A stretch of DNA of 64,000 nucleotides from Aphrocallistes beatrix (GCA_963281255.1 OY725490.1:5270001-5334000); one strand, 5' to 3'; positions 47,647-60,121 are shown, numbered from the stretch's first letter. Translations and numbers: made by a program. The notes: generated by a model not told the origin, from the letters alone.

Positions 47647-48596
47647 ACGGATTACTTAAATGTCGGCGGCCGACATTGTCAGCTAGCCGACATATAAGCA
47701 AATATGGCCGACATATAAGGATCTAGCCGACATATAAGCAAATATGGCCGACATATAAGGATCTAGCCACCATATAAGTGAATATGGCCGCCATATAAGG
47801 ATCTAGCCGCCAAATAAGGATTCTCATGCGTTACGGTATTATGTATGTTTAGCAGCCATATAAGCAAAAATGGCCGTCATCTAAGGGGAGTATGACACTT
47901 GTGTACAGAGACAGTTGTGTACAAGCATTAGAAAGATACGTAGTTGTAGTACTAGAGGTATACCAGTGTAACGTAAGGTATTTTCGGTACAGAATTAACT
48001 GCTACCTGTGGATAGGAGTTGAATCGTGAACTGTATTTATCTACTTCTTTGGATTCTGAACACATAATAATCTGTTGTTTAAAAACAAAAAAACAGGTAG
48101 GAATAATTTTTAAACTCATATTCACAGGTAGCGGTTAATTCTGTACCCCAAATACCCTACGTTACACTGGTGTACCCCTAGTACCCTAGTTAGAGAACCA
48201 CTGATAATATTAGGGCTGTCTACAACTACGTATCTTTCTAATTCTTGTACACAACTGTCACTCTAATGCTTGTACACAAATGTCTCACAAATCTTGTACA
48301 CAACTGTCTTCCTAATCCTGTACACAAATGTCTCTGTACACAAGTGTCTCACTCCGCATCTAAGGACTTTCTTTAAGTTTTGTAAACGAGTATTGCATAG
48401 AATATTTATAGTTCTTCATGCAAGAGTCAGTCAGAGTCCCTATTTGGCAGTTAGGGATAGCATGTATGCATGGAGAATCCTTATTTGGCGGCCATATTCA
48501 CTTATATGGCGGCTAGGAATAGGTGTGCATGAACTATCCTTATATGGCGGCCATATTTGCTTATATGTCGGCCGCCGACATATAAGTAATCCGTGT
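47647..48596. mobile_element. foldback element nested in Ginger 3' region
   Basis: The ends ACGGATTACTT...TGTCGGCGGCCGACAT and ATGTCGGCCGCCGACAT...AAGTAATCCGT are inverted repeats. TTAGAAA lies outside both ends, giving a 7-8-bp duplication. The sub-terminal 'gccgacatataagcaaatatg' unit is repeated four times on the left. The centre is a second foldback containing a hAT-like end (GTTAGAGAACCACTG, about 48200), so a third level of nesting is likely. Confidence 0.7.
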
Positions 48597-49039
48597 TAGA
48601 AATATCTCTCTCGTTGTAAGTTGGTTGTTACAATAATTCATTTATTTTACAGTATTCATTTAGTTATTTAGTTATTTTTAGTTATTTTCGAATTATCAGA
48701 AATCTCATTCCATCAGTTTATATTAGTGTGTCATTCTAGCATAGATCATGATAATCCATGGTTTGTGTCATCTAGCATGCGTGTCATTCTAGCATAGATC
48801 ATGATAATCCATGGTGTGTGTCATTCTAGCATGCGTGTCATTCTAGCATACAACAGGCCTCACAGTAACTTGCGGATTTGGGACTAGGAATGCGGAGGAA
48901 GACCGTTGAACTAATACATGAGCTGCCTTAAATCATTTACGAAGCACAATAGAGCTTAGGAATGTATTATCAGCATATATAAATATGATGTCAAAGTACC
49001 TATATCCGTTGTTAAAAATTTGATTAGTCACCATATGGT

Positions 49040-50870
49040 TGCGCAATAGGTTATATTTGTGACAAATTTGGTGATTTTCAGAGGCCGTTTAGGGGCACTT
49101 CTAAATGTTTTTATTGTAAAATTTTTCACATAGAACTGAAATGTGAATGGGTTAATACGAAGAATTTGGAATTTTTTCATTGAATGTTGGTACATTCCAG
49201 TGTTGCTATGGAAGCGTGTTTTGGTCAGTTGGCGTTATATCTTGAAAACAGCAATAGCTACACATTCAAATGTAATCCCATTTGATAGCGAATATACTAC
49301 TTCCTATTAAGGATACCGCCCTCGAAAAACATCGCCTGACATTTAAAAAAATGGTAAGTTCCCAAAAGTAGCTATTATACTAGAAAAACAATGCAATAGT
49401 CACTAGCAATGTATACAGAAATTTTGAAGCACTCAACATGATTATTTTGGAAGTTCAAAGCATTTATCTCCAAAATTCGGTCAAAGCATTTATGGTCCAA
49501 AAACAGATTCCTCCATATCTCGGGAAATATACACCCAAATTCTTAGCTCTCAATTCCTAATATACTTTTCAAGACGGTATATATCTGATTCTTAAATAAT
49601 AAGTGTACTACATGGAATGGAATGCTAAGTTTTAAATTTTGATCACGTGATGACGTAGCATTTTTCGAAAATCCTAACTTGAAAACTAAAAGTCGTAAAC
49701 TCTCGCTCTAACTTCCTAATATACTTTTTAGAAGCTCTTTATTCATTCTAAACCGATGAATTATACTTTGTAGTGCTAGGAATATGAATTATATTCCCTA
49801 ATTGGTTCAAAATATTCGGCGTTAGAGCCCTCAAGGTAATTTGTGAATTTTCTGTATAATTTTGCTATTTTCACCAAAATCTGTTGGAATACATCTAATT
49901 CATTAGTATACATGCGATTAAATGCCCATGGGTGCTTTTATTTATCGTTAATAACTCATTTTACATCGTTCTTAACATCAAAACTTCAAATCCCTATATC
50001 TCGGGACTTTAAAATTCCAAAATTGACCGTCTTTCAAAAAATTTAACTCAAAATGTTTTGAGATAGAGGTTTGAAAATTTCAGGAGTTGTTCCATATCAT
50101 TAAATGATGAGCGTAGGACCACTCGATTTTCGATATCTTATAAATTTGTGATTTTATTGTTGATTTCCAAAGAAAATCGGGCTTTTTTAGCCGTTTTTGG
50201 CAATTTATTTTCAAACCCCTATAAAATTAACAATTTTGGTTATTTTAACTTTCTTTTGGTTCTATGCGATTGCAAATTTTATAGACTATATATGAATTAA
50301 TTTTCGAAGCATTTTATCTAAACATATGTTTCAAAAAAATCACAGAGTGGAGGAGGGCTTACCATTAAGATGTGCTAGGGAAAAACGGAAAAAAACCGAC
50401 TTTGAGACGCTGTAACTCAAAAACTAGAAATTTGAACCAAAAAATGTTTAGCATGTCTCAATATTTTTTAATTGCACTACTTGCCCACGCTTAACATCTT
50501 AAATAACTCTATTCTTGATATATGCTGTAAGCCAAACCTATGGATTTTTCACGGGCGGTATCCTTAAGTTATAATATAATTTCGACCTCTAAATTCAATT
50601 TTTTATGAGATATTCGACAATGTACCATATTGGTCACATTTGATAATTTGTCGAATATTTCATAAACTATTGAATTTAGAGGTCGAAATTATATTATCAC
50701 TAAATAGGAAGTAGTATATTCGCTATCAAATGGGATTACATTTGAATGTGTAGCTATTGCAGTTTTCAAGATATAACGCCAACTGACCAAAACACGCTTC
50801 CATAGCAACGCTGGAATGTAGCAACATTACATCAGAAAATTCAAATTTTTCTAATTATCCCATTGCTACT
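49040..50870. mobile_element. foldback (59.1-kb family) carrying a T1 element
   Basis: The left arm starts 'gttgcgcaataggttatatt'. The right arm, from about 50570, is its inverse with 'ccaaaacacgcttccatagcaacgctgg'. The centre is 'gacctctaaattcaa' and its inverse. The T1 element at 49311-50563 interrupts the left arm at TTAA. The end of the right arm is missing. Confidence 0.75.
49311..50563. mobile_element. TTAA-target element T1, internally deleted copy
   Basis: The ends are GGATACCGCCCTCGAAAAAC and (reverse) GGATACCGCCCGTGAAAAAT, with TTAA on both sides (49307-49310, 50564-50567). Compared with 54376-56298 it lacks about 0.67 kb near its left end. Confidence 0.88.
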
Positions 50871-50879
50871 TTTTAACTA

Positions 50880-52070
50880 ATATTGATTGACTTGTTAAGT
50901 TCGTTAGCATGAGGGACTCGGAAACTAAAAAGCCGCTAATCTTTAATGCTGAGCACAACTATGTTAGCAGTTTTTAAAGTGTCTCTTCCATGCACAGTGG
51001 GGGCATCTCTATCCGAATTTGATGTTAACCAACAAGAATCTTATGTTCTTACTCTCATTCTTTTCATGAAGCTGCATTCTAAAGCACTTGCTTATTCGAG
51101 TATTTCGGAAGGTATTTTTGCGGAATCTCTTGATTTTTTGACTTGGGAATAGCTTATGCTTGTTAGAACGAGTAACCCTCGGAATCATTAACGCTACCGT
51201 GTGGCGCCTTTGTATTAGGTATGATGGGAATTTTTTTTTGTGCTCAACTACCATAAACTGTAGTCTACTTATCCACTCTAGTTTATCAAAAAAGTTAAAA
51301 TAAATATTTAACATCAGTGATATGACTATTAGAATTTGAGGATTTTTTAAAATTCAATTTTTCGTCGCAATAGGATATAATACTTCAACTTTCCTTAGAT
51401 TTAAACATTTATTGTCATAGAATAGATCATTCCATATCAGATATCTCTTCATTGATATATATACTTAATTTCTACCGAACGTTTTTCGTTAATAATTGCA
51501 AATCTTTGCATTGCAACCTAATTTTACTGAATTTAGTCCGAATTTAGCCTAATTTTCGACTCTTTTTTTACATATTCAACTAAAACTTTGTGGATGGAAT
51601 CAATTTGAAAATCTGTACGGTAATATTTAAAGTATTACGTGTATAGGTTCTATTCTAGTAACACCAAGTTTATAGAAGGAACAAATCCTGAGAACGAAAT
51701 CATCAAGTTTGGGAGGATTGTCATTTTACATATAAGCGAATATCGCATATCCACAAGTCATTATTTATCCATGGTTCAAAACAACATAAAATGTATATAT
51801 TAACTATATAAATTCATTATAATCAATTTTGGAATAAATTTCAAAATACTATTTATTGTATATCAATGGTAAATCCACCATGTTATAATCTCTGAAAATT
51901 TCGAAGGTTTCATGCAATTATTCAGTACAAACAAGCCAGATATTAAAAATTATATATGTCTGTTTCCATCCAAAATTTCTCAGACTTTTACTTTCTGATC
52001 CATGGTCCAATTATTAACGAGGGAGAAAGTAAAAACTACCTTCCAATGCGAATATTATTATCCATGGTTT
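50880..52070. other. low-copy AT-rich sequence, no gene recognised
   Basis: Nothing repeats elsewhere in the window as far as I can see. The frame at 50946-51152 shows no motif. Confidence 0.4.
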
Positions 52071-52074
52071 AGGG

Positions 52075-52300
52075 TATGGCTCCATTGAGTTCTGACCCTT
52101 TAGACGATAAAGTCGACTCGACTCACTTTTTATATACTTAGAAAATTGTAATTAGAAATTTCTTTTTTCGCACATAATTAACCTTGCCATTTTAGGTGAT
52201 AGATTGCTGATAATTTAATTGCAGGTGTATATTAATTGATCTGCGAGAGTCATCAACCCCTATTACGTCATCGTTACGCATCCTGAATTGAAAAAATTAA
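52075..52300 (+). mobile_element. Helentron-like repeat, diverged fragment
   Basis: 'ggtatggctccattgagttctga' and 'ttttaggtgatagattgctga' match the family body, and both ends are missing. Confidence 0.5.
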
Positions 52301-52379
52301 CTTGCCCCACCCCGAAGTAAATTGCGGACTTACTTTGAAGTAAAGTGTCTTAAATAAGTAATGAATGTACATTAAAAAC

Positions 52380-52765
52380 TCAGTTAAAGATGGAACAATT
52401 TCCCTCTGGAGGCACCAACGTGCTCATATGTTCAATGCTGAAGATTTCTTGTTTTGAAGCGCTCATGGGGAAGACTTCGACAGATATCTTTGAAATTCCA
52501 TTAAATTCGAGCACTTCCCTGATAATACGCATGCAGCAGTCTTGGGATTTGAAGGGAAACAATCGGTGGCTGTACTCCATGATCTGCTGGGCAAGAAGGA
52601 GCTGGGGCTATCAGCAGGGTGCCATCCTCGCTTTCTCTTTGCAATAATCGCTGAGTGTTCGTCCGATCAACTTCATTGGCAGGAAAAGGTATGGGATCCC
52701 GACTCCCTGTCATTTCTATACAAAACGTTTACGGCCCAAACTTCTGGGTCTGTTTTTAACTGATA
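52380..52765. other. GC-richer block with open frames, unrecognised
   Basis: Base composition rises sharply here. Long frames are open on both strands: the plus strand from 52390 starting MEQFPSGGTNVLIC, and the minus strand from 52713 and 52580 with HRLFPFKSQDCCM and PPEGNCSIFN. None matches a family I can name. It may be a decayed coding region of a host gene or a retroelement. Confidence 0.3.
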
Positions 52766-53408
52766 AAATTCGGTGTCTGGGCGCTCAGGGTTCGGTCGAT
52801 CGACTCAGGGCTTTCTAGAATATCCATGGATCTATTTTACAGTAACTGATGTCTTTGCTGAAGAGTCAATCTATATGACATCCCTTCCTTTCTTTGGTCC
52901 AAGTTCCTGATGCCTTTTTCTCCAAGAGGCTCCCAAGTCTCAACCTTTTTTCGTCATGAATCTGTTAGAACAATTATGTCCATTCCGGAAGCTCCGAGAA
53001 GGACCCTGCCACCTACAGTACTGATCGCTGTTATCACGAAATGTTCATCTCGTGATCATAGGTTGAAGGGATTAGACCTAAGATAATAAGTTGTCAAACC
53101 TCTGAGCTCTCATCGTTGGGATGTCTGGCGGTTAAATCATTACCTGTCTCCAACGCTTGTTCCAGCCTATTTGTCTTATGTTTGGTTATTAAGCATCATA
53201 AATATTTCCGGATATCCTGATAAAAAAATCTTTACAACCAGGCTCGAGGGTCAAAGAACTTTCGATGGAATCTGTTGTTTTAAGGACCGAGGTGGGCATT
53301 GCTCCTTTGGAAGAGTTGGCAGCAATTGTTAACCTCGTAGTTATCGGGAGTCTTACAAATGTAAACATTTCTCGACAACAGAATCATAGGATCAAAAAAT
53401 CCACTCAC

Positions 53409-53666
53409 CGGCAAACGAACAGCAGGTGAAGGTAAAGTATTTGGAATCGGCATTTCAAACATCACTCTTTCCTGAAAATAAAATATATGTAAACATTTCT
53501 CAACAACAGAATAATAGGAGCAAAAAATCCACTCACCGGACAAACGAACAGCAGGTGAAGGTAAAGTATTTGGAATCGGCATTTCAAACATCACACTTTC
53601 CTGAAAATAAAATAATTGTAAACATTTCTCAACAACAGAATCATAGGATCAAAAAATCCACCCACC
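53409..53666 (-). repeat. 128-bp tandem repeat with three exon-like units
   Basis: Three direct copies occur with period 128-129 bp. In minus orientation the first two contain a 63- or 64-base open stretch reading RVMFEMPIPNTLPSPAVRL. A TTTTATTTTCAG acceptor precedes it and GTGAGT follows, with about 65 bp of intron-like sequence between. The third copy (highest coordinates) has no polypyrimidine acceptor, a GTGGGT donor and a TAG in the same frame. These could be duplicated exons of an unknown gene, or simply a minisatellite. Confidence 0.5.
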
Positions 53667-54095
53667 GGACTAACGAACAGCAGGTGAAGGTAAAGTATTT
53701 AGAATCGGCATTTCAAACATCACTCTTCCAGCCGTTGCTGGATAACTGGAAGTGACCCCGAAGATGATCAACATTACAATATGCAAAGTGGTAGGTGGTA
53801 ACGTCGCTAGTACTCATATTATCCAAGGAATAAAAATAATAAATACTGTTGTGAATTTGAATTTTGTTCATTAATTATCTTAAATATCTGTAACAATTAA
53901 AGATTTAGTAAGGCAACAACTTGTGTGAGCAACAAATTTGATTAGTTCAGTATGTTAAATTGAAGTGAGGATATAGGAGATTATGACAATGTAACAAGAG
54001 AGGAGGTCGGTGGTTGCGCTAGTAATTTCTTCTGGGGGGCGGCCAAAGTGGCTGTCAATGCACAGCGATATAATTGTTTTACTGGTTGCTAATAA

Positions 54096-56480
54096 TTAGG
54101 TTATATTGTTATATTTGTGACAAATTTAGTGATTTTCAGAGGCCGTTTAAGGGGATTTCCAAGTGTTTGGTTTGTATTATACAATTTTTCGCATAGAACT
54201 GAGTTATGAATAGGTTTGATGCGAAAAATTTGGATTTGTTCATGGAATGTTGCTACATTCCAGTGTTGCTGTGGAAACGTAATTTGGTCAGTTGGGTCAT
54301 ATCTTGAAAACTGCAATAGCTGCACATTCAAATTTAATTCTATTTGATAGCGAATAGACCACTACTTCCTATTAAGGATACCGCCCTCGAAAAACATCGC
54401 ATAACATTGAAAAAAATGGTGGAATTTTTTATTGTCAATTCCATCGGAGTAGTCTACCATCTAATCGTACTTGTTGGACGGTATTTATTTTGATATTCTA
54501 GAACTGAGCACCTAAAGCTCAGTCGTACTAAAAATCGGAAAGATATTCGTGGTTTTGCGGCGCATTCATCAATTATTTTCTAACTTATCTGATAATTTTT
54601 CAATTATACGAACCTCAAAATGGTTTTGGCCCCTTTAAATATCATAAAACAGATGAATTTAGAAAAAGAGGCACCTGAAATCCAATCAAAAATATATTTA
54701 TGAGAGACTTCATTTCTAAAATGCTCGGGAAATGGCCGTTGTGATATTAGCTATTGTGTATAGAAAAAAATTCTGAATATTTTAAAAAAAAGTTTGTTCA
54801 GATCCGACCATTAGTTCGTAAGTTATACTATATTGTAGGTAAAGATCGGACATCAAACCACTCTATGGCCCCCAAAGTGCTCGATGTCAATGCTTAAAAA
54901 CTATTGAAGATATATAATCTATTATAATCTTAAATGAAAGGATATATATGATAATATATAGGTTCCTCAAACATCTCTTTGTCAAAAAGTAAATATTTCT
55001 TGACTAATCATCGATTTTATAGTAATACAAATTCTATGGAGAACTTTGAATATATTGAAAATGGCGAATCTTTTCATGAAATAAGTTCCCAAAAGTAGCT
55101 ATTATACTCAAAAAACAATGCAATAGTCACTAGCAATGTATACAGAAACTTTGAAGCACCCAACATGATTATTTTGGAAGTTCAAAGCATTCTTCTCCAA
55201 ATTTCGGTCAAAGCCCCCCAATTTATGGTCCAAAAACAGATTCCTCCATATCTCGGGAAATATAGACCCAAATTCTTAGCTCTCAATTCCTAATATACTT
55301 TTCAAGACGGTATATATCTGATTCTTAAATAATAAATGTACTACATTGAATGGAATGCTAAGTTTCAAATTTTTATCACGTGATGACGTAGCATTTTTCG
55401 AAAATCCTAACTTGAAAACTAAAAGTCGTAGACTCTCGCTCTAACTTCCTAATATACTTTTTGGAAGCTCTTTATTCATTCTAAACCGATGAATTATACA
55501 TTGTACTGCCAGGAATATGATTTACATTCCCTAATTGGTTCAAAATATTCGGGGTTAGGGGCCCAAGGTAATTCGTGAATTTTCAGTATAATTTTGCTAT
55601 TTTCACCAAAATCTGTTGGAATACATCTAATTCATTAGTATATACACGCGATTAAATGTCCATGGATGCTTTTATTTTTCGTTAATAGCTCATTTTACAT
55701 CGTTCTTACCACCAAAACTTCAAATCCCTATATCTCGGTACTTTAAAATTCCAAAATTGACCGTCTTTCAAAAATTTTAACTCAAAATTGCTTTGAGATA
55801 GAGGTTTGAAAATTTCAGGAGTTGTTCCATATCATTAGGCGATGAGCGTAGGACCACTCGATTTTCGATATTTTATAAATTTGTGATTTTATTGCTGATT
55901 TCCAAAGAAAATCGGGCTTTTTTCGCCGTTTTTTGGCCCTTTTTATTCGGACACCGATAAAATTTACTATTTTTAAAATTTTAACTTTCTTTTGGTCCTA
56001 TGAAGTGGCAAATATGATAGACTATCTATGAATAAATTTTCGAAGCATTTGATCCAAACATGTGCTTTAAAAAAATCACAGAGTGGAGGAGGGCTTACCA
56101 TTAAGATGTGCTAGGGAAAAACGGAAAAAAACGACTTTGAGACGCTGTAATTCAAAAACTAGAAATGTGAACCAAAAACTGTTTGGCATGTCTCAATATT
56201 TTTTAATTGCACTACCTGCCCACGCTTAACATCTTATATATCTCTATTCTTGATATATGCTGTAAGCCAAACCTATGGATTTTTTACGGGCGGTATCCTT
56301 AAGCAATAATCTAGTTTATATGATTTATATAAGATGTTCGATAATTTATCAAAGATACCCAACTGACCAAATTACGTCTCCATAGCAACACTGGAATGTA
56401 GCAACATTCCATGAAAAAATTCCAAATAGCTAAGACTACTTCCTATTAGGCGTTATATAATTTCAATGTCTAAATTGAAT
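54096..56480. mobile_element. foldback (59.1-kb family) carrying a T1 element
   Basis: The left arm (54096-54371) with 'gttgctacattccagtgttgct' is intact. The right arm after 56303 is shortened and rearranged, with 'ccatagcaacactggaatgtag'. The T1 element sits at the same position of the left arm ('cttcctattaa') as in the copy at 49.3 kb. Confidence 0.72.
54376..56298. mobile_element. TTAA-target element T1, whole copy
   Basis: A 1923-bp unit with GGATACCGCCC ends and TTAA at 54372-54375 and 56299-56302. It has no open frame of any length and many short near-repeats of 'aaaattt' type. This is the reference copy for the family in the window. Confidence 0.88.
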
Positions 56481-56639
56481 AGTTGTTAGAATTCATGATG
56501 CTGTCCCATGCTATTTAGTGATGAATCTAAGAATAAATAACGAATATAAAATACCATACAATTAATAATTAATTCTCAATTGATTATTTAATAACCAATT
56601 TGTATCCATAGTTTAATTATATTGGTTATCTCTCATCCT

Positions 56640-57676
56640 ATCTTTATTCAATATAACAAGAGCGGCTAGCGAACATTAGTGTTTGCAGAGTCGGCCTTAC
56701 GGACACCCTAGGCCAACAGTTGAAAACTAGTAGTCTCTTGCATATTTCCAAAATTTCCTATTCTGGGAGTCTGTTTATTTTATGCAACCATTCTACATAC
56801 AGTAGATATTGGATAGAGTGATAATGCCAGGGGCAGGGAATTTTTGTCCAAATAATCACTATATCCAATAAATCAATATCTACTGTAAAAGTAAAATATT
56901 TACCACAAAATTTTCAAATTATGATTTCGAGATCTACACTCCTAAATATGCCCTAGGTCAACCGTTGAAAGCTATTCTCTTGTTGCATATTTCCAAAATT
57001 TATTTACTCTATGTATAAATTGTAAAAGAATATATTTGTTAGATAGAAAAGCAAATACTTACTTGATAATTATTCTTCCAACTTTGCGGCTATAAAAAAT
57101 GAACAACATAAAATACATCCTTACTATTAATTAAAACTCGATGTTTGTGTATATCAAGGTTGAAACCGCTTCAACCAAATACAAAAATATATTTAGTGGT
57201 TGACCAGATTATTTGATTGACTAAATTATTTGGTTCTCAACCGAATACCAAATAATGATATTTAGTAACAAACCAAATATCAACTACAGTCGAACCTGCT
57301 ATAACTGTCACTAATGAACAATCCCGTCCGAAATTCCATAATAACTCATCATGGAACTATGACGTCATTGTCATATTTTTTAATAATTAGAAATTTCAGT
57401 TTTTCGGTTATAACTCAGTCATTTTAGGTGATAGAAGGCTGAAATTTAATAGATTATGTATATATATTAATATTCTACACATATAATACTACTATCATCA
57501 AAAAATGATGACTCATCACTCTGTTATGACGTCATCATTATTCATCAAAAATGAAATTTGATGATTTTTCGAGTGATATCGATTATAACAGTAAGACAGA
57601 CATATTTAGATGTCATCTCCCTTTATAATTAATCAATGCCCAGTCGCGAAGCGGAAGCAAGCGAAGCGCGCTTGTA
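56640..57676 (+). mobile_element. Helentron-like repeats, composite
   Basis: Two 'ttgaaaxctattctcttgcatatttccaaaattt' units (about 56720 and 56965) match the internal units of the 60-62-kb copy. A 5' end CCTTACTATTAATTAAAACTCG follows at 57119, then the body from 57340 and the terminal AAGCGAAGCGCGCTTGT at 57660-57676. A ~170-bp AT-rich insert (57164-57330) separates 5' end and body. Confidence 0.6.
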
Positions 57677-59107
57677 ATCTATTAAACTGAGTAATCAAGT
57701 GAATTGTCTCATAATCATTTGTATACATAAATGACACAGCCACTATTAAATGTATGCATAAATTACAAATATAATACTCTACAATATCACTTCATGTTGG
57801 TAAAAAATGGTCATCATGGATGATGGCATCATAGATCTTTTATCGTGAATTTAAAGGAAGAGCTGCATACGAAAAGTTGTCATTTGTCCGAATCGCCACA
57901 TAAATAAGACCAATTGTCAGTATAAAGTAAAAGCTTTACTATCATAAATAGTATATTTGTTGTATGTTTGTTTGTTCGTTCATGATTAATTGAAAAACAT
58001 TATATTATAGAAAGTTGAAGACTAGTATAAAGGGGTAATGTTACACGCTGGCACGATCTATTGTTTTTTGAAGCGAAATATGAGATTATAACGTCACAAC
58101 AGGATTGATTTATCGACATTCTTATTTCTGAGCTCAATAGCACGAATTTCAGTCAGTACAGAGAGCTACTTATGTACTATAATCGGTTTTCTGAATTTGA
58201 TTTTTTTGTTTAAAATTTGGTTCTGAAAGAAAATGTGTGTGATAAACTAATAGGTATGAAGTATTACCGTCAGTGTTCCCTCTAAATTCCAGGGGATATG
58301 ACATCTGACTGGAGGTGGGGAAAATATATATCAAGCAGGGTTGGATTCAGCCCTGAATATCATAGGGGGAGCAAGATGCTATCAAATATTTTCAGGGGAT
58401 GCTAACCCCCCCCTTGGGAGGGATGCCTATGCAGGGCTGGATTAGCTTTTTTAATCCCAAGATCCCGATGATGTTTAATCCTGCTCACATGTAGAGACCT
58501 TTGTTGTATTGTCTATTGATTTGTACTAATTATCTACAGGTTTTCCCATTATTGGATGAAATACTATTCAATATCTATAATACACTTTGAATAACATAGT
58601 ATATACAGAATATATAATATGCTCAAATTAAAATTACCTTTCAAACAATTATTAGTGATTTGTATGGCTTAAATATCGAATTTATAAATATTTATATGAT
58701 GAGAGAAAAAAGTTTTGAAGGTGCAGCAGCAATTGGAAATCTTTTAAGCATTCCCTATGTGGAAAATTAGTTGAATGTTATTCCTGAAAAGTGCACAAGT
58801 GCGAAGGTGGATCGACCAAAGGATTACACATTTATTTAAGATCAGTCCACGAAAAACTGTCTAAGCACATTAATATTTCATTAATTCAAATATAATCATG
58901 CTTTTAAACTATTAGACATATTCTATCCAACCAATTCTGGAAAGTTCTGCGGACACAAAGTATCCACAAGCCGCAGCGAAGCGCACTAGTTATATATTAA
59001 ATATATATAATGCGTTTCTTAAACCCTGATTGCATTAATGGATAAGGTTATTGCAAATTAGGTGATCTTCTAACTGCGTAGCAGCAGCCTTTTCAATAAT
59101 TTTTTTT
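57677..59107. other. repeat scraps, no gene recognised
   Basis: Contains a (TTTG)n start at about 57960 and a hairpin end at about 58950-58992 ('gcggacacaaagtatccacaag'), which probably bound another subfamily-2 Helentron-like repeat. A hAT-like end CAGTGTTCCCTCTAAATTCC at 58270 has no clear partner. Confidence 0.45.
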
Positions 59108-59734
59108 CGCAACAGGCCATTCTAAGGACAATTTTAACGATTTTAAAAGCTGTTTTAACCCTATTTCTAAATGGTATTAAGGTATGATTTTTGTGTAGAA
59201 CCAAGATTAGTACGAGTTGATTTGAAAAATTTAGAATTTTTCAATGGAATGTTGTTACATTCCTGTGTTGCTATGGTAAAGCATTTTGGTCAGTTTGGGC
59301 CATTTCGTGCAAACTGTAGTAACTAGGTCTTTCTAATTTGATCGTGTTTGTTAGGCAATTGACTATTTCCTATTAGGTGATAATACAACTTGAACTTCTA
59401 AATTCAACGAGTTTTGAGGTATGGGTTGATTTTAAGAATGTGACCAAAACACGAAATTGTCGCATAACTCTATAGTCTGTGAATTTAGAAGTTTAAAATG
59501 TATTATTACCTAATAGGAAGTAGCCAATTGCCTATCAAATACAATCAAATTTGAAGACCTAGTTCTTACAGTTTGCAGGATATGGCTCAACATTCCATTG
59601 AAAAATTCTAATTTTTTCAAATCAACTCGTACTAATCTTTGTTCTACACAAAAATTATACCTTAATAACATTTAGAAGTAGGTTTAAAACAGCTTATAAA
59701 ATTGCCAAAATCGTGCTTAAAATGACCTGTTGCG
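59108..59734. mobile_element. complete 627-bp foldback element
   Basis: The ends CGCAACAGGCCATTCTAAGG and (reverse) CGCAACAGGTCATTTTAAGC bound arms that pair over nearly the whole length around a centre near 59420. This is the cleanest member of the family also seen at 13.3, 41.7, 49.0 and 54.1 kb. All share 'gttgctatgg' and 'ctattacttcctat'-type blocks. Confidence 0.85.
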
Positions 59735-60007
59735 CAATGATATGACGACAATTTTGACAACGGATATATGTACTTTGATACCATGTTTATATATGCTGGT
59801 AATACATTCTTAATGCCTATCTGACATGGTTAACGATTTAGGCCAATCGTGTATTAATCCATTCGGCTAAAACCGCATCCTTGGTTATTTTTACTGTGAG
59901 GCATTATTAGAGTAGGCTATGTACAAGTTTAAAGTTACCATAAAATCTATTCTACAACGAAATCGTATCGAATACAGCACAAATCAAAATTAAGATTTAA
60001 AACTCAC

Positions 60008-60121
60008 AAATTGGAGACACCTGCCACAGCCCCTCCTCCTCCTCCTCCTCCTCCTCCTCCAACGCGCCTTCCTTCAGGGTGGTGTTGTTGTTGGTGTTGG
60101 TGGTGTTGTTGTTGTTCGAGA
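60008..60121 (-). CDS. possible Q/H- and Gly-rich exon, copy 1
   Basis: In minus orientation a TTTTATCTAG acceptor precedes 114 bases and GTGAGT follows. The frame open in both copies reads LEQQQQHHQHQQQHHPEGRR, a run of Gly, then AVAGVSN. The length is a multiple of three. The block recurs at 62963-63073. No family is recognised, and the low-complexity codons (CAA/CAC, GGA) could also be a microsatellite pair, so this is tentative. Confidence 0.35.

Larger units (their letters stand above)
42616..48855 (+). mobile_element. Ginger1-type DNA transposon, looks whole
   Basis: Terminal inverted repeats of about 75 bp start TGTTGTATGCTAGAATGACA and contain two to four copies of 'gctagaatgacac' plus the palindrome 'ccatggattatcatgatc'. 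The right end has one extra copy of that pair. TGT...ACA termini, a 4-bp target duplication, a spliced gene with a retroviral-type integrase and an OTU protease are the known hallmarks of Ginger1. There is no reverse transcriptase, gag or LTR. Two smaller elements are nested in it (43450-44100 in an intron, 47647-48596 after the gene). The clean duplication suggests a relatively young insertion. Confidence 0.92.

Noticed and set aside
42616-48855. Reading the integrase region as an LTR retrotransposon
   Set aside because: No reverse transcriptase, gag or long terminal repeats are present. The inverted ends, 4-bp duplication, introns and OTU domain fit a Ginger DNA transposon.
52380-52765. Assignment of the GC-richer block to a named gene
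   Set aside because: Both strands give open frames and neither shows a motif I can defend, so no function is claimed.
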